From positions 1,054,001 through 1,118,000 of the forward strand of contig NZ_AP024855.1 of assembly GCF_024529955.1 (NCBI RefSeq): DNA of 64,000 nt. Reading direction: 5' to 3'. The notes beneath the pieces were generated by a model. That model made no database searches, was not told the origin of the DNA, and was given only the letters and a program-made list of their open reading frames with translations. The DNA comes from Photobacterium toruni (GTDB lineage Bacteria > Pseudomonadota > Gammaproteobacteria > Enterobacterales > Vibrionaceae). This document shows, piece by piece, positions 16,908-25,957 of the stretch. The position numbers and the translations under genes are program-made. How positions within the stretch are numbered: position 1 is the first letter of the stretch; every line of letters begins with the position of its first letter.

Positions 16908-17819
16908 TTAAGCCGCTGCAAACTCATTCAGTAATTCTTTTTGACGTTCGCTAAGGTTGAGCGGTGTTTCAATTACTAGTTGAACAATTAAGTCACCAGT
17001 ATTGCCCTTACGATCGGTAACACCCTTGCCTTTAAGACGGAATTTACGCCCGTTTTGAGTACCTTCAGGTATTTTCAAACTAATAGCGCCGCCTAGTGTG
17101 TTCACCTCCACTTTACCGCCTAATGCTGCGGTAACAAAATCAGTGGTTGCTTTACAAAGTAAGTTATTACCTTCACGAGTATAACGTGGATGAGGACGAA
17201 TATTCATTTGAATATAAACGTCACCTTGAGCACCACCATTAACACCAGGATGACCTTTGCCTGTCAGACGAATACGGCCACCATCTTCGATACCCGCAGG
17301 GATCTTGATGTTAAGTTTTTTATTAGTTTGAGTGCTACCTTCAAAAACAGGTAAATCGATAACGCGTGATGCACCATTGATCGCATCTTCAAGGTCGATT
17401 TCCATGGTGTATTGAAGATCTTCACCTTTTTGAGGGCGGGTAGAGTGACGTCCACCGAAGCCGCCTCGACCACCACGTGCATTAGAGAACATATCACCAA
17501 ATGCACCGCCAAACATGTCCTCAAAGTCGCTATAACCCCCTTGTTGACCAAAGCCTTGCTGACCGCCGCGATGACCTCCACCCATGCCTGGATTTTCAAA
17601 CGCGTTATGACCAAATTGATCGTAAGCTGTGCGTTTTTCTTTATCCATAAGAATCTCATAGGCAGCTTTTACTTCTTTGAATTTATCGGCTGCGGTTGGA
17701 TCATCAGGGTTTTTATCTGGGTGAAACTTCATTGCTAGCTTTTTGTAAGCTTTCTTAATTTCTTTTTCAGATGCAGTTTTGGCGACACCAAGAACTTCAT
17801 AAAAATCGCGTTTTGACAT
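16908..17819 (-). CDS. Type II DnaJ co-chaperone (CbpA-like)
   Basis: Stimulates DnaK ATPase and delivers unfolded clients. Seen: J domain (residues 1-70, H33-P34-D35), a Gly/Phe-rich linker (about 76-130, GGHRGGQQGFGQQGGY), and two C-terminal client-binding domains. There is no CxxCxGxG zinc finger, so it is type II like CbpA rather than type I DnaJ. At 304 residues it matches CbpA. I chose the ATG at 17819, which has GAGGTG six bases upstream; a GTG at 17828 adds three residues. It lies 250 bp after dnaK, beyond a terminator, so it may have its own promoter or be read through. Confidence 0.9.
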   Translation of the reverse strand: MSKRDFYEVLGVAKTASEKEIKKAYKKLAMKFHPDKNPDDPTAADKFKEVKAAYEILMDKEKRTAYDQFGHNAFENPGMGGGHRGGQQGFGQQGGYSDFEDMFGGAFGDMFSNARGGRGGFGGRHSTRPQKGEDLQYTMEIDLEDAINGASRVIDLPVFEGSTQTNKKLNIKIPAGIEDGGRIRLTGKGHPGVNGGAQGDVYIQMNIRPHPRYTREGNNLLCKATTDFVTAALGGKVEVNTLGGAISLKIPEGTQNGRKFRLKGKGVTDRKGNTGDLIVQLVIETPLNLSERQKELLNEFAAA

Positions 17820-17976
17820 TGGTAACACCTCTTATCCCTATAGGGACAACTATCTGGAACATTCTAAATCATACAGTTAAAGCATATGATAACGAAAAAC
17901 AGCATCATACTTAAACAGTTAATGAATTAAAAAGGCACAGATAGTTAGCCTAATAGGATTCTCTCTATTGTGATCG

Positions 17977-18010
17977 TCGAAAAGGGCGAGAGATAAAAAT
18001 CTCTACGCCC
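17977..18010 (-). terminator. Terminator or attenuator between dnaK and the DnaJ gene
   Basis: GGGCG/CGCCC and AGAGAT/ATCTCT form a strong stem (17984-18010), followed on the minus strand by TTTT. It should lower DnaJ expression relative to DnaK. Confidence 0.75.
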
Positions 18011-18070
18011 ATTGTTATTATGAAGTTTTTGTTTTGTGCTGTCGATTATTGAGACAGCAACAACAACGTT

Positions 18071-19978
18071 TTACTTCATTTCTTCAAACTCAGCATCTAC
18101 AACGTCATCATCTTTCGCTTTTTGTTGTTGGTTAGCGTCAGATTGTCCTTGAGTATTTGCTTGGGTTTGAGCCTGAGCATGTTCCATTATTTTTTGTGCT
18201 GCTGTCATTAACGCTTGAGTTTGTGTATCTATCGCTGCTTTATCATCGCTAGATTTCACCGCTTCAAGTGCTGTGATAGCTGCTTCAATGTTCGTTTTTT
18301 CTGCTGCAGGGAAGCTATCTCCCGCTTCAGTCATCTGCTTACGTGTGCTATGAATCAATTGATCCGCTTGGTTACGAGCAGTCACTAACTCTTCAAACTG
18401 TTTGTCTGCGTCTTTGTTAGCTTCTGCTTCTTGTACCATCTTTTCAATTTCAGCATCGGTTAAACCGCCAGATGCTTGAATAGTGATCTTTTGTGCTTTA
18501 CCTGTTGCTTTGTCTGTGGCTGATACATTTAAAATACCATCCGCATCTAAATCAAATGTCACATCAATTTGCGGCATACCACGCGGTGCAGCTTGAATAC
18601 CTTCAAGGTTAAACTGACCTAATGATTTATTATGTACCGCTTGTTTACGCTCGCCTTGAAGGACATGGATCGTTACTGCGTTCTGGTTATCTTCGGCAGT
18701 AGAGAATACTTGATTCGCTTTTGTTGGAATCGTCGTATTCTTATCAATCAAGGTTGTCATCACACCACCCATGGTTTCAATACCAAATGATAGCGGTGTT
18801 ACATCAAGTAATAGCACATCTTTAACATCACCCGCTAACACACCACCTTGAATAGCTGCACCCATAGCAACAGCTTCATCTGGGTTAACGTCTTTACGTG
18901 GCTCTTTGCCAAAGAAATCAGTCACTACTTTTTGTACCATAGGCATACGTGTTTGACCACCAACCAAGATAACATCAGTAATGTCACTTATGTTCAAGTT
19001 CGCATCTTTCAACGCTAATTTTACAGGCTCTAGTGTACCTTGTACTAGGTCTTCAACCAGTGATTCCAATTTTGCACGTGTGATCTTAACATTCAAGTGT
19101 TTAGGACCAGTTGCATCCGCGGTAACGTAAGGTAAATTGACATCAGTTTGCTGTGCTGACGATAATTCGATCTTAGCTTTTTCTGCCGCTTCTTTTACAC
19201 GTTGCATTGCTAGTGGATCATGTTTAAGGTCGATACCTTGATCTTTCTTAAATTCACTTACTAAGTAGTTAATTAGGCGCGTATCAAAGTCTTCACCACC
19301 AAGATGAGTATCACCATTGGTTGCTAGTACTTCAAAGGTTTGCTCGCCATCAACGTTATCAATTTCGATAATAGAAATATCAAATGTACCACCACCTAAG
19401 TCGTAAACAGCAATAACACTGTCACCGGCTTTTTTATCAAGACCATAAGCTAATGCTGCCGCTGTTGGTTCATTGATAATACGCTTAACATCGAGACCTG
19501 CAATACGGCCTGCATCTTTTGTTGCTTGACGTTGAGCATCATTAAAGTAAGCGGGAACGGTAATGACAGCACCTGTTACTTTTTCACCTAAGTATTCTTC
19601 TGCTGTCTTTTTCATTTTTTTCAATATTTCAGCAGAAACTTGTGGTGCAGCCATCTTTTGGCCTTTCGCTTCAACCCATGCATCGCCATTATCTGCTTTG
19701 ACAATTTTGTAAGGCATGATATCAAGATCGCGTTGGATCTCATCATCTTCAAAACGACGACCAATTAAACGTTTAATCGCAAACAATGTATTTTCAGGGT
19801 TAGTCACTGCCTGACGTTTTGCTGGTTGTCCTACTAAGGTTTCACCATCTGTGTAAGCAATAATTGATGCAGTGGTACGCTCACCTTCCGCATTTTCAAT
19901 AACGCGTGGTGTATCACCATCTAAAACAGCAACACAAGAGTTAGTTGTACCTAAGTCAATACCGATAATCTTACTCAT
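18071..19978 (-). CDS. dnaK: Hsp70 chaperone DnaK
   Basis: ATP-driven chaperone that folds and disaggregates proteins with DnaJ and GrpE. Seen: [14 protein letters not shown] at the N-terminus, the ATPase motifs [26 protein letters not shown] and [10 protein letters not shown], the linker [11 protein letters not shown], substrate-binding domain, and the C-terminal [13 protein letters not shown] that contacts co-factors. At 635 residues it is full length. AAGGA lies eight bases before the ATG. The neighbour set (ibpA upstream, a type II DnaJ downstream, no grpE) differs from the classic grpE/dnaK/dnaJ locus. It may be a second DnaK, or the only one. Confidence 0.96.
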   Translation of the reverse strand: MSKIIGIDLGTTNSCVAVLDGDTPRVIENAEGERTTASIIAYTDGETLVGQPAKRQAVTNPENTLFAIKRLIGRRFEDDEIQRDLDIMPYKIVKADNGDAWVEAKGQKMAAPQVSAEILKKMKKTAEEYLGEKVTGAVITVPAYFNDAQRQATKDAGRIAGLDVKRIINEPTAAALAYGLDKKAGDSVIAVYDLGGGTFDISIIEIDNVDGEQTFEVLATNGDTHLGGEDFDTRLINYLVSEFKKDQGIDLKHDPLAMQRVKEAAEKAKIELSSAQQTDVNLPYVTADATGPKHLNVKITRAKLESLVEDLVQGTLEPVKLALKDANLNISDITDVILVGGQTRMPMVQKVVTDFFGKEPRKDVNPDEAVAMGAAIQGGVLAGDVKDVLLLDVTPLSFGIETMGGVMTTLIDKNTTIPTKANQVFSTAEDNQNAVTIHVLQGERKQAVHNKSLGQFNLEGIQAAPRGMPQIDVTFDLDADGILNVSATDKATGKAQKITIQASGGLTDAEIEKMVQEAEANKDADKQFEELVTARNQADQLIHSTRKQMTEAGDSFPAAEKTNIEAAITALEAVKSSDDKAAIDTQTQALMTAAQKIMEHAQAQTQANTQGQSDANQQQKAKDDDVVDAEFEEMK

Positions 19979-20146
19979 AGTTATAATTCCTTTGTGCGTC
20001 AGATTGATTAGTTTTTCTTATTCGAACGGCGAGTTCTAAGTATGCCGTTAAGGTCCATGAAAATGGTTCATGTGATCTTTGTGAATAACAATAATCAATC
20101 CAACTAAATTTATTTAAATAACCCATAATAGGGTTGAATAATGATG

Positions 20147-20199
20147 GAGCTATTAGGTCATTGCCAAAATAGTGGCGATATTGATGAAGCTAATAGCTC
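20147..20199. repeat. Inverted repeat between ibpA and dnaK
   Basis: GAGCTATTAG (20147-20156) pairs perfectly with CTAATAGCTC (20190-20199), and the 33-base loop contains a second imperfect stem. It sits in the 259-bp dnaK leader / ibpA trailer. It has no T run, so it is more likely an mRNA processing or stability element than a terminator. Confidence 0.5.
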
Positions 20200-20237
20200 A
20201 ACGTTATTACGAGAGGAGCACTTACAGCTGACGAGGT

Positions 20238-20681
20238 TTATTCGGCAGTCGGTGCTACTGATGCTGATTGACCAATTGCAATCTTACGTGGTTGCATCGC
20301 TTCTGGTACTTCACGGAAAAGATCAATATGTAGCAGACCATTTTCAAGATTAGCACCAACAACGCTTACGTAATCAGCAAGTTGGAATTTACGTTCAAAG
20401 TTACGCTCAGCAATACCCTGGTAAATAAAGTTCTTGCCTTCTTCTGGTGCACGAGTACCAGTCACAACAAGCATATTCTCGTTTTGAGTAAGATCTAAAC
20501 GCTCTTCAGAGAAACCAGCAACCGCCATAGTGATACGGTAGTTATTCTCATCCGTTTGTTCGATATTGTACGGAGGGTATCCCGCAGCTTGGGTTTTAGT
20601 GTTGCTTGCTTCAACAAGGTTAAACAAGCGATCAAAACCAATAGCATGGCGGTATAGGGGAGTGAAATCTACATTACGCAT
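20238..20681 (-). CDS. ibpA: Small heat-shock protein IbpA (Hsp20)
   Basis: ATP-independent holdase that coats aggregating proteins and passes them to DnaK and ClpB. Seen: [21 protein letters not shown] (typical IbpA start), [30 protein letters not shown], the alpha-crystallin core, [13 protein letters not shown], and [14 protein letters not shown] with the flanking PRKI motif. I chose the ATG at 20681: GAGGA lies eight bases upstream and the alternative TTG at 20696 overlaps that ribosome site. Its leader folds into an RNA thermometer. DnaK and DnaJ follow in the same direction, matching IbpA's role as first line of the same pathway. Confidence 0.95.
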   Translation of the reverse strand: MRNVDFTPLYRHAIGFDRLFNLVEASNTKTQAAGYPPYNIEQTDENNYRITMAVAGFSEERLDLTQNENMLVVTGTRAPEEGKNFIYQGIAERNFERKFQLADYVSVVGANLENGLLHIDLFREVPEAMQPRKIAIGQSASVAPTAE

Positions 20682-20686
20682 AAAAA

Positions 20687-20766
20687 CTATCCTCAATAAT
20701 AAGCAATAGTCTTAGTTGTTTGTTAAGTTTGTCGTTATTGACTAAAGGACTTAACAGCGAACTAAG
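20687..20766 (-). promoter_or_regulatory. ROSE-like RNA thermometer in the ibpA leader
   Basis: Read on the minus strand, the arms CTATTGCTTA and TGAGGATAG (20709-20687, 4-base loop) pair with one bulged G, burying the ribosome site GAGGA opposite TTGCT. That is the ROSE hallmark U(U/C)GCU opposite the Shine-Dalgarno sequence. Upstream, CTTAGTT-CGC-TGTTAAG (20766-20750) pairs with CTTAACA-AAC-AACTAAG (20727-20711) to give a 14-bp stem with one 3x3 internal loop. Known: ROSE elements melt on heating and free translation of small heat-shock genes. The rest of the gap to 21222 is AT-rich; I see only a weak hairpin at 20915-20931. Confidence 0.8.
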
Positions 20767-21222
20767 TGAATCAATTCTTTATAGAGTATCGATTCGTTAT
20801 ATAAGTGCTAATAAGGCATTCCCTAATAAGGCGAATCTTAGTAGCAGATTGAACTCCATTCGGCAGTTCGTGTAATTAATATATGCTTCCGGTGGTTCTT
20901 CGTCAACATCTTTTGATTAGTTTTTCTAATCTTTTTCTGTGGTATTTAATAACCTGCTGATTTTAAAAAACTATCAACACCAAAAAATTGTACTGTGTTT
21001 TATTGTAGAGATGTATTTGTTGATTATCCATCAGCATTTCACCGTATTTTAATTTTTTCTCTACTTATTATTTATAGAAATGAGGGCAGAAAATACCTTT
21101 TCAAGCATTATTTAGTATATAAATGAGATTTTTTCCCTATCAGCAACACACTATGCAGACATGTCCTACACTCAAATTAAAGCAATGGTTTGTTTTGGTT
21201 TGCTAGTAAGGGATTGAATAGC

Positions 21223-22431
21223 ATGAGTGTCATCATAAGACGCTATTTACCGATAGTGATTTTATTGCTGTTTGCAGGGTTATCAGCAGGGTTATTATTA
21301 AATAGACCTCAACCTCAGCAAAAAATAATTGAAAAGATTGTGCCAGTGCTTGATGTTATGCAAGTACAAAAACAGCAGTTGCGTTTTACTGTTCATTCTT
21401 ATGGGATGGTTAAACCTAAGCATCAAGCAGAATTAGTTGCGCAAGTAAGTGGCATTGTTAACCGTGTATCCCCTGTCTTTGCGGTCGGGCAATTTGTACG
21501 AAAAGGGCAAGTGTTAGCGTATTTAGATGACAATGATTACCATGCAGATCTTGCTCAGGCACAGGCAACGTTAGCCCAAGCACAAGCGAAACTTGAACAA
21601 GAAATTGCGCATGGGATCGTAGCAAAAAAGAATTTACGTCATGTGGCCGTCGCTAAGCAGTCAGCGTTAGGATTACGAATTCCACAACGAAAACAAGAAC
21701 AAGCGAACGTTAAATTTGCACAAGCAGCATTAGCACGTGCCCAACGTAACGTTGCTCGTACAAGTATTACTGCACCCTTTGATGGTTTAATTACAGAGAA
21801 AGCGGTTAATATTGGTACTCATGTTAATGTCGGCGAGCAACTTGGGCGTATATTTGGCACCGATGTCGCTCGTGTTCGCCTTCCCGTAACACCACAAGCT
21901 TTTTCATTCCTTGATACAAACTCACTCAATACTCACGTTATATTAGCCTCAGAGCGTCTTGGTCAGCCTTATCAACATTGGCAAGCTGATTATATTGGCA
22001 CTGAAGGGATTATCGATCAGCAAAGCCGAATGGTTTACCTGATTGTTGATGTGATAGACCCTTATCAATTACAGCTACCTCGCTCACAGCGTACTGAGGT
22101 TCTAAAATTTGGGACGTTTGTTACCGCTAATGTTGCCGCTAAACCGATTGATAATGCAATAAAGTTACAACGTCATATGGTGAGAAATAATCATGTAATA
22201 TTGGTTAATAGTGATGGATTAACTCAAATGCGAAAAGTAGTTATTGCACGTACCGATCTTGATTATGCTTATATTAGTGGCGGGTTAGATGAAGATGAAT
22301 TAGTGTCATTAACTTGGCCTGATAATCATTTAGACGGTACAGAAGTTACCCCAATCTTTAATACCTCTTCATCTGCGGCACAAGCAACACTCACACTGAT
22401 GCATACTAAAGGTACTGAGGACGGAGAGTAA
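21223..22431 (+). CDS. RND efflux periplasmic adaptor (membrane-fusion protein)
   Basis: Bridges an inner-membrane RND pump to an outer-membrane channel. Seen: an N-terminal membrane anchor (YLPIVILLLFAGLSAGLLL), lipoyl halves AELVAQVSGIVNRVSPVFAVGQFVRKGQVLAYLD and ARTSITAPFDGLITEKAVNIGTHVNVGEQL flanking a helical hairpin rich in Ala/Gln, then the beta-barrel domain. I chose the ATG at 21223 because AAGGGA lies about 12 bases upstream and it opens the membrane anchor directly; the earlier in-frame ATG at 21190 adds eleven residues. The RND gene starts three bases after its stop. Confidence 0.88.
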   Translation: MSVIIRRYLPIVILLLFAGLSAGLLLNRPQPQQKIIEKIVPVLDVMQVQKQQLRFTVHSYGMVKPKHQAELVAQVSGIVNRVSPVFAVGQFVRKGQVLAYLDDNDYHADLAQAQATLAQAQAKLEQEIAHGIVAKKNLRHVAVAKQSALGLRIPQRKQEQANVKFAQAALARAQRNVARTSITAPFDGLITEKAVNIGTHVNVGEQLGRIFGTDVARVRLPVTPQAFSFLDTNSLNTHVILASERLGQPYQHWQADYIGTEGIIDQQSRMVYLIVDVIDPYQLQLPRSQRTEVLKFGTFVTANVAAKPIDNAIKLQRHMVRNNHVILVNSDGLTQMRKVVIARTDLDYAYISGGLDEDELVSLTWPDNHLDGTEVTPIFNTSSSAAQATLTLMHTKGTEDGE

Positions 22432-22434
22432 AGA

Positions 22435-25400
22435 ATGGAATCATCAGGGATCATTGCTTGGTTTACGCGTAATCATGTCGCTGCTAATTTATTGATGTTA
22501 CTGGTGATGGTTGGTGGTTTATTTTCAGTCAATCTTATTAATAAAGAGATATTTCCCGCTTTTGGTACTCATAAAATTACTATTACTACTCAATATACTG
22601 GGGCCGCTGCTGAGGATGTAGAACAAGGGATCACAGTTAAAATTGAACAAGCCATTGATGATCTTGCTGATATTAAAAGAGTAACAGCGGTGGCTAATCA
22701 AGGCAGTGGAACGGTTACGGTTGAACTAGAGAATGATGCCGATCTCAATAAAGTTTTAGATGAGGTAAAACAGCGAGTTAATAATATTACGACATTCCCT
22801 GCTCAAATGGAGCCGCCATTGATTCAACGGGCGGAATTTATGAGTAATGTGATGTTTTTATCAATATATGGTGATTTGAGTGATCGACAACTCAAACGTT
22901 ATGCTCAAGTTGTCAAAGATGAAATTATTCAACAAACCAGTGCGACAGCGGTAACGGTTAGCGGAATAAGAAATGATGAAATAGCAATTGAAATAGCGGC
23001 ACAACAACTGCGTGATCATGATGTTACCATTGAACAAATAGCGCAGGTATTACAACAACGCTCACTGGATTTACCTGCGGGAGCAATTAAAGCTCAAGAT
23101 GGTGATGTATTAGTTCGCACTACAGAACAACTTTATCAAGGCGATCAATTTGCCAATATAGTATTACGCACTAATGCTGATGGAAGCCGACTACGCTTGT
23201 CTGATATTGCCACTGTAACGGATGGGTTTGTTGAACAAGCAGTGCTTAATCGGTTTAATCAACAACGTGCCGCCGTAATACAAATTCGCAATCTTCCTAA
23301 TCAAGACGCAACACGAATATCACGACAAATTAGTAATTATGTGACGAATAAAAAAGCTCAATTACCTGCTGGTATCCATATTGATAAATGGGCTGATATG
23401 TCACATTACCTAGAAGGGCGACTTAACATGATGTTGTCTAATATGGTGTATGGCGGATTGTTGGTGTTTATTATTCTTGCGATTTTTCTTGAAGTGAGAT
23501 TAGCATTTTGGGTAATACTAGGGCTGCCTTTTTGTTTTCTTGGTACGCTACTGTTTATGCCATTAGAAATGATTAATATATCAATTAATTTATTGTCTTT
23601 ATTTGGATTTATTTTAGTGCTTGGCATCGTGGTTGATGATGCCATTGTTGTTGGAGAAAGTGTCTATTCAGTGGTAGAACAAAAAGGACAAACAATTAAT
23701 CATGTTATTCAAGGGGCAAAGCGAGTTGCTATTCCGGCAACTTTTGGTGTATTAACGACCATGGCGGCATTTGTGCCGATGTTATTGTCAGACAGTCCCC
23801 GCACTGAATTTTTTAAGGCCATTGGATGGGTGGTTATTTTATGTTTAACATTTTCTTTGATTGAATCTAAATTAATTTTACCTGCGCATTTAGCTCGCTC
23901 GCGATTAGTACAACAACGATCTTGGAATAATCCTATAGTCCGGATGAAACAACGTTTTAATCAGGCAGTAAATCAATTTATTTATGTTCATTATCGCCGT
24001 TTTATTCACTTAGCAATAATGCATCGATATAGCGTCCTAGCGACATTTGTCGGCGTATTATGTTTAGCGTTAGCATTGGTGTTTAGTGGACAGTTACGCT
24101 GGGTATTCTTTCCTAAATTACCCTCTGATTATATTCAAGTATTGGTGGAAATGAATGACTCTAATTCAAAAGCCAATAATGTTAAGGTTATTAATCAATT
24201 AGAGCAGGCATTGTATGTAACTGATAACGAAATATATCAGCAGCAGGGTGTACATGTGGTGAAGCATAGTTTTGTTAATATGCGAGATAATAACAATATG
24301 TTTGTATTGGTTGAATTAGAAAAAGGTGAGAGTTTACCCATTACCAGTTTTGAAATTTTAAATAAATGGAAACACCATATTCCACCATTATCTGGCGTTA
24401 AAACTATTGCTTATGAAGCATCTATTGATCGTCAGAAAAGTGATATTCAGTACCGATTACAAGGTGAGAATAGTCGGCAACTTTTACAAGCAGCAGCACA
24501 ATTAAAGCAGCAACTTGAACGCTATCAAGGCGTTTTTAATATTGAAGATGATTTATCTGCACCAACTCAAGAGATTAATATTACGTTAACACCAATCGGT
24601 AAGTTATTAGGTTTATCCGTTGCTAATCTGACCAATCAAGTTCGACATGCTTTTCATGGTATTGAAGTTCAGCGTATTTTACGTAATAACGAAGAAGTAA
24701 AAGTAATGGTTCGCTATCCCATTGATGAACGTCGTAGTGTTGGTTATTTACAAAATATGAAAGTGGTATTGGCAAACGGGACGTTAGTGCCATTTTCTGA
24801 AGTAGCGACTGTTGATTTTATATCGGCATTAAACAGTATTAATCGTGTAGATAAACGGCGAACACTGATCGTTAGTGCAAATGTTTATAAAGATAAAGCC
24901 TCTCCATCTGACATATATAACACGATAAATAAAGATTATTTACCGCTATTACGTCAACAATATCCAACAGTTACTATTCAATTGGATGGACAAGCTAAAG
25001 AAGAGTCTGAAACCAAAGGCAGTCTAATTCGTGATGCAGTATTAGCGTTGTTTGCTATTTTTGCATTAATGGCGATTCCATTACGTTCATATACTCAGCC
25101 ATTAATTATTATGTCAGTGATCCCTTTTGGTATTATCGGTGCGATTGCCGGACATTATTTTGCCGATATTTCACTTAATTTACTGAGTGTTTTTGGTATT
25201 TTGGCATTATCTGGTGTGGTGGTGAATGATTCTTTAGTGCTGGTGGTATTTATCAATCGAGCATTAAAACAAGGTGCCCCTATTTATGATGCTGTTACCG
25301 ATGCCGGTTGTTGTCGTTTTCGTGCCATAGTATTGACATCATTAACTACTTTTTTTGGTTTAGCGCCTATTTTACTTGAGACGAGTTTACAGGCACAAAT

Positions 25401-25557
25401 TGTAATCCCGATGGCAACCTCATTAGCATTTGGGATCTTATTTGCAACAGTAGTTACTTTAATATTAGTGCCTGCTCTGTATTTGATTCTGAATGATGTC
25501 AAACAAGCTTGTCGTTATTTATTACATTATTGGTGGCGTCCACATTTAGATAAATAA
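22435..25557 (+). CDS. RND-family multidrug efflux transporter
   Basis: Proton-driven inner-membrane exporter of the AcrB/MexB-like HAE superfamily. Seen: 1040 residues, first helix WFTRNHVAANLLMLLVMVGG, two large periplasmic loops, central transmembrane block with GIVVDDAIVVGESVYSV (relay aspartates of helix 4) and GVLTTMAAFVPM, a matching second half with LSGVVVNDSLVLVVFIN and LTSLTTFFGLAPILLE. GGAGAG before the start is inside the adaptor's end, so the two genes are one operon. No TolC-like gene follows, so the pump must borrow an outer-membrane channel. It belongs to the less-studied RND branch resembling the Vibrio Vex/Vme pumps. Substrate unknown. Confidence 0.92.
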   Translation: MESSGIIAWFTRNHVAANLLMLLVMVGGLFSVNLINKEIFPAFGTHKITITTQYTGAAAEDVEQGITVKIEQAIDDLADIKRVTAVANQGSGTVTVELENDADLNKVLDEVKQRVNNITTFPAQMEPPLIQRAEFMSNVMFLSIYGDLSDRQLKRYAQVVKDEIIQQTSATAVTVSGIRNDEIAIEIAAQQLRDHDVTIEQIAQVLQQRSLDLPAGAIKAQDGDVLVRTTEQLYQGDQFANIVLRTNADGSRLRLSDIATVTDGFVEQAVLNRFNQQRAAVIQIRNLPNQDATRISRQISNYVTNKKAQLPAGIHIDKWADMSHYLEGRLNMMLSNMVYGGLLVFIILAIFLEVRLAFWVILGLPFCFLGTLLFMPLEMINISINLLSLFGFILVLGIVVDDAIVVGESVYSVVEQKGQTINHVIQGAKRVAIPATFGVLTTMAAFVPMLLSDSPRTEFFKAIGWVVILCLTFSLIESKLILPAHLARSRLVQQRSWNNPIVRMKQRFNQAVNQFIYVHYRRFIHLAIMHRYSVLATFVGVLCLALALVFSGQLRWVFFPKLPSDYIQVLVEMNDSNSKANNVKVINQLEQALYVTDNEIYQQQGVHVVKHSFVNMRDNNNMFVLVELEKGESLPITSFEILNKWKHHIPPLSGVKTIAYEASIDRQKSDIQYRLQGENSRQLLQAAAQLKQQLERYQGVFNIEDDLSAPTQEINITLTPIGKLLGLSVANLTNQVRHAFHGIEVQRILRNNEEVKVMVRYPIDERRSVGYLQNMKVVLANGTLVPFSEVATVDFISALNSINRVDKRRTLIVSANVYKDKASPSDIYNTINKDYLPLLRQQYPTVTIQLDGQAKEESETKGSLIRDAVLALFAIFALMAIPLRSYTQPLIIMSVIPFGIIGAIAGHYFADISLNLLSVFGILALSGVVVNDSLVLVVFINRALKQGAPIYDAVTDAGCCRFRAIVLTSLTTFFGLAPILLETSLQAQIVIPMATSLAFGILFATVVTLILVPALYLILNDVKQACRYLLHYWWRPHLDK

Positions 25558-25834
25558 CAATATCTAAATTTTTATGTAGGACTAAATAATATTAAAGATT
25601 GGTATGGTTTAATATAAGAATAATAAAACATCTCTTTTTCTATAAATGTTTTATAAAAAAAACAAGCATTAACAAGCAAACCAATTAATTATTATTATAA
25701 TATGTTTAAAAAAAAGTAATAGATTTAATTTGTATTATTTGCTCTAAAAGTAATCAAATGTTTCCCTTGTGTTTTAAATTATAATGAATATTGTTTTTTT
25801 TAATAAATGTTATTCATTAGATAAACATTTGAAA
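25558..25834. other. AT-rich non-coding stretch before the adhesin promoter
   Basis: Very AT-rich DNA with homopolymer runs (for example near 25650-25660, 25710 and 25795) and no convincing open frame. It may be bent or a target for H-NS-like silencing, which commonly covers such regions before surface-protein genes; that is inference. I see no clear terminator for the RND operon. Confidence 0.4.
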
Positions 25835-25862
25835 TTGACTTATATAGATCACAGTGCATAAT
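25835..25862 (+). promoter_or_regulatory. Putative sigma-70 promoter of the adhesin gene
   Basis: TTGACT (25835-25840), 16-base spacer, CATAAT (25857-25862), both 5/6 to consensus. This predicts a leader of about 90 bases containing the octamer tract. Confidence 0.45.
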
Positions 25863-25895
25863 CGATTAATGCTTATTTAGTATTTATTGTTTATC

Positions 25896-25927
25896 GATTA
25901 TTTGATTATTTGATTATTTGATTATTG
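25896..25927 (+). repeat. Tandem octanucleotide GATTATTT (about 3.9 copies)
   Basis: Three perfect GATTATTT units are followed by GATTATTG, ending 30 bases before the adhesin ATG. Short tandem repeats of this kind can change copy number by slippage and alter transcript leader or promoter spacing. Confidence 0.85.
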
Positions 25928-25957
25928 TATCTCTTAGTCATTAGTAAGGGTTTTTAC

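Noticed and set aside
20141..20353. 70-residue plus-strand open frame opposite ibpA
   Set aside because: Shadow of the ibpA coding strand and of the ibpA-dnaK stem-loop.
20915..20931. GATTAG-TTTTT-CTAATC hairpin followed by Ts on the plus strand
   Set aside because: It looks like a terminator but no plus-strand gene precedes it and the stem is AT-only; probably chance or a fragment of the ibpA upstream region.
25835..25862. CRP site within the adhesin promoter (GATCACA half-site)
   Set aside because: Only one half-site is present; the other half does not match TGTGA.
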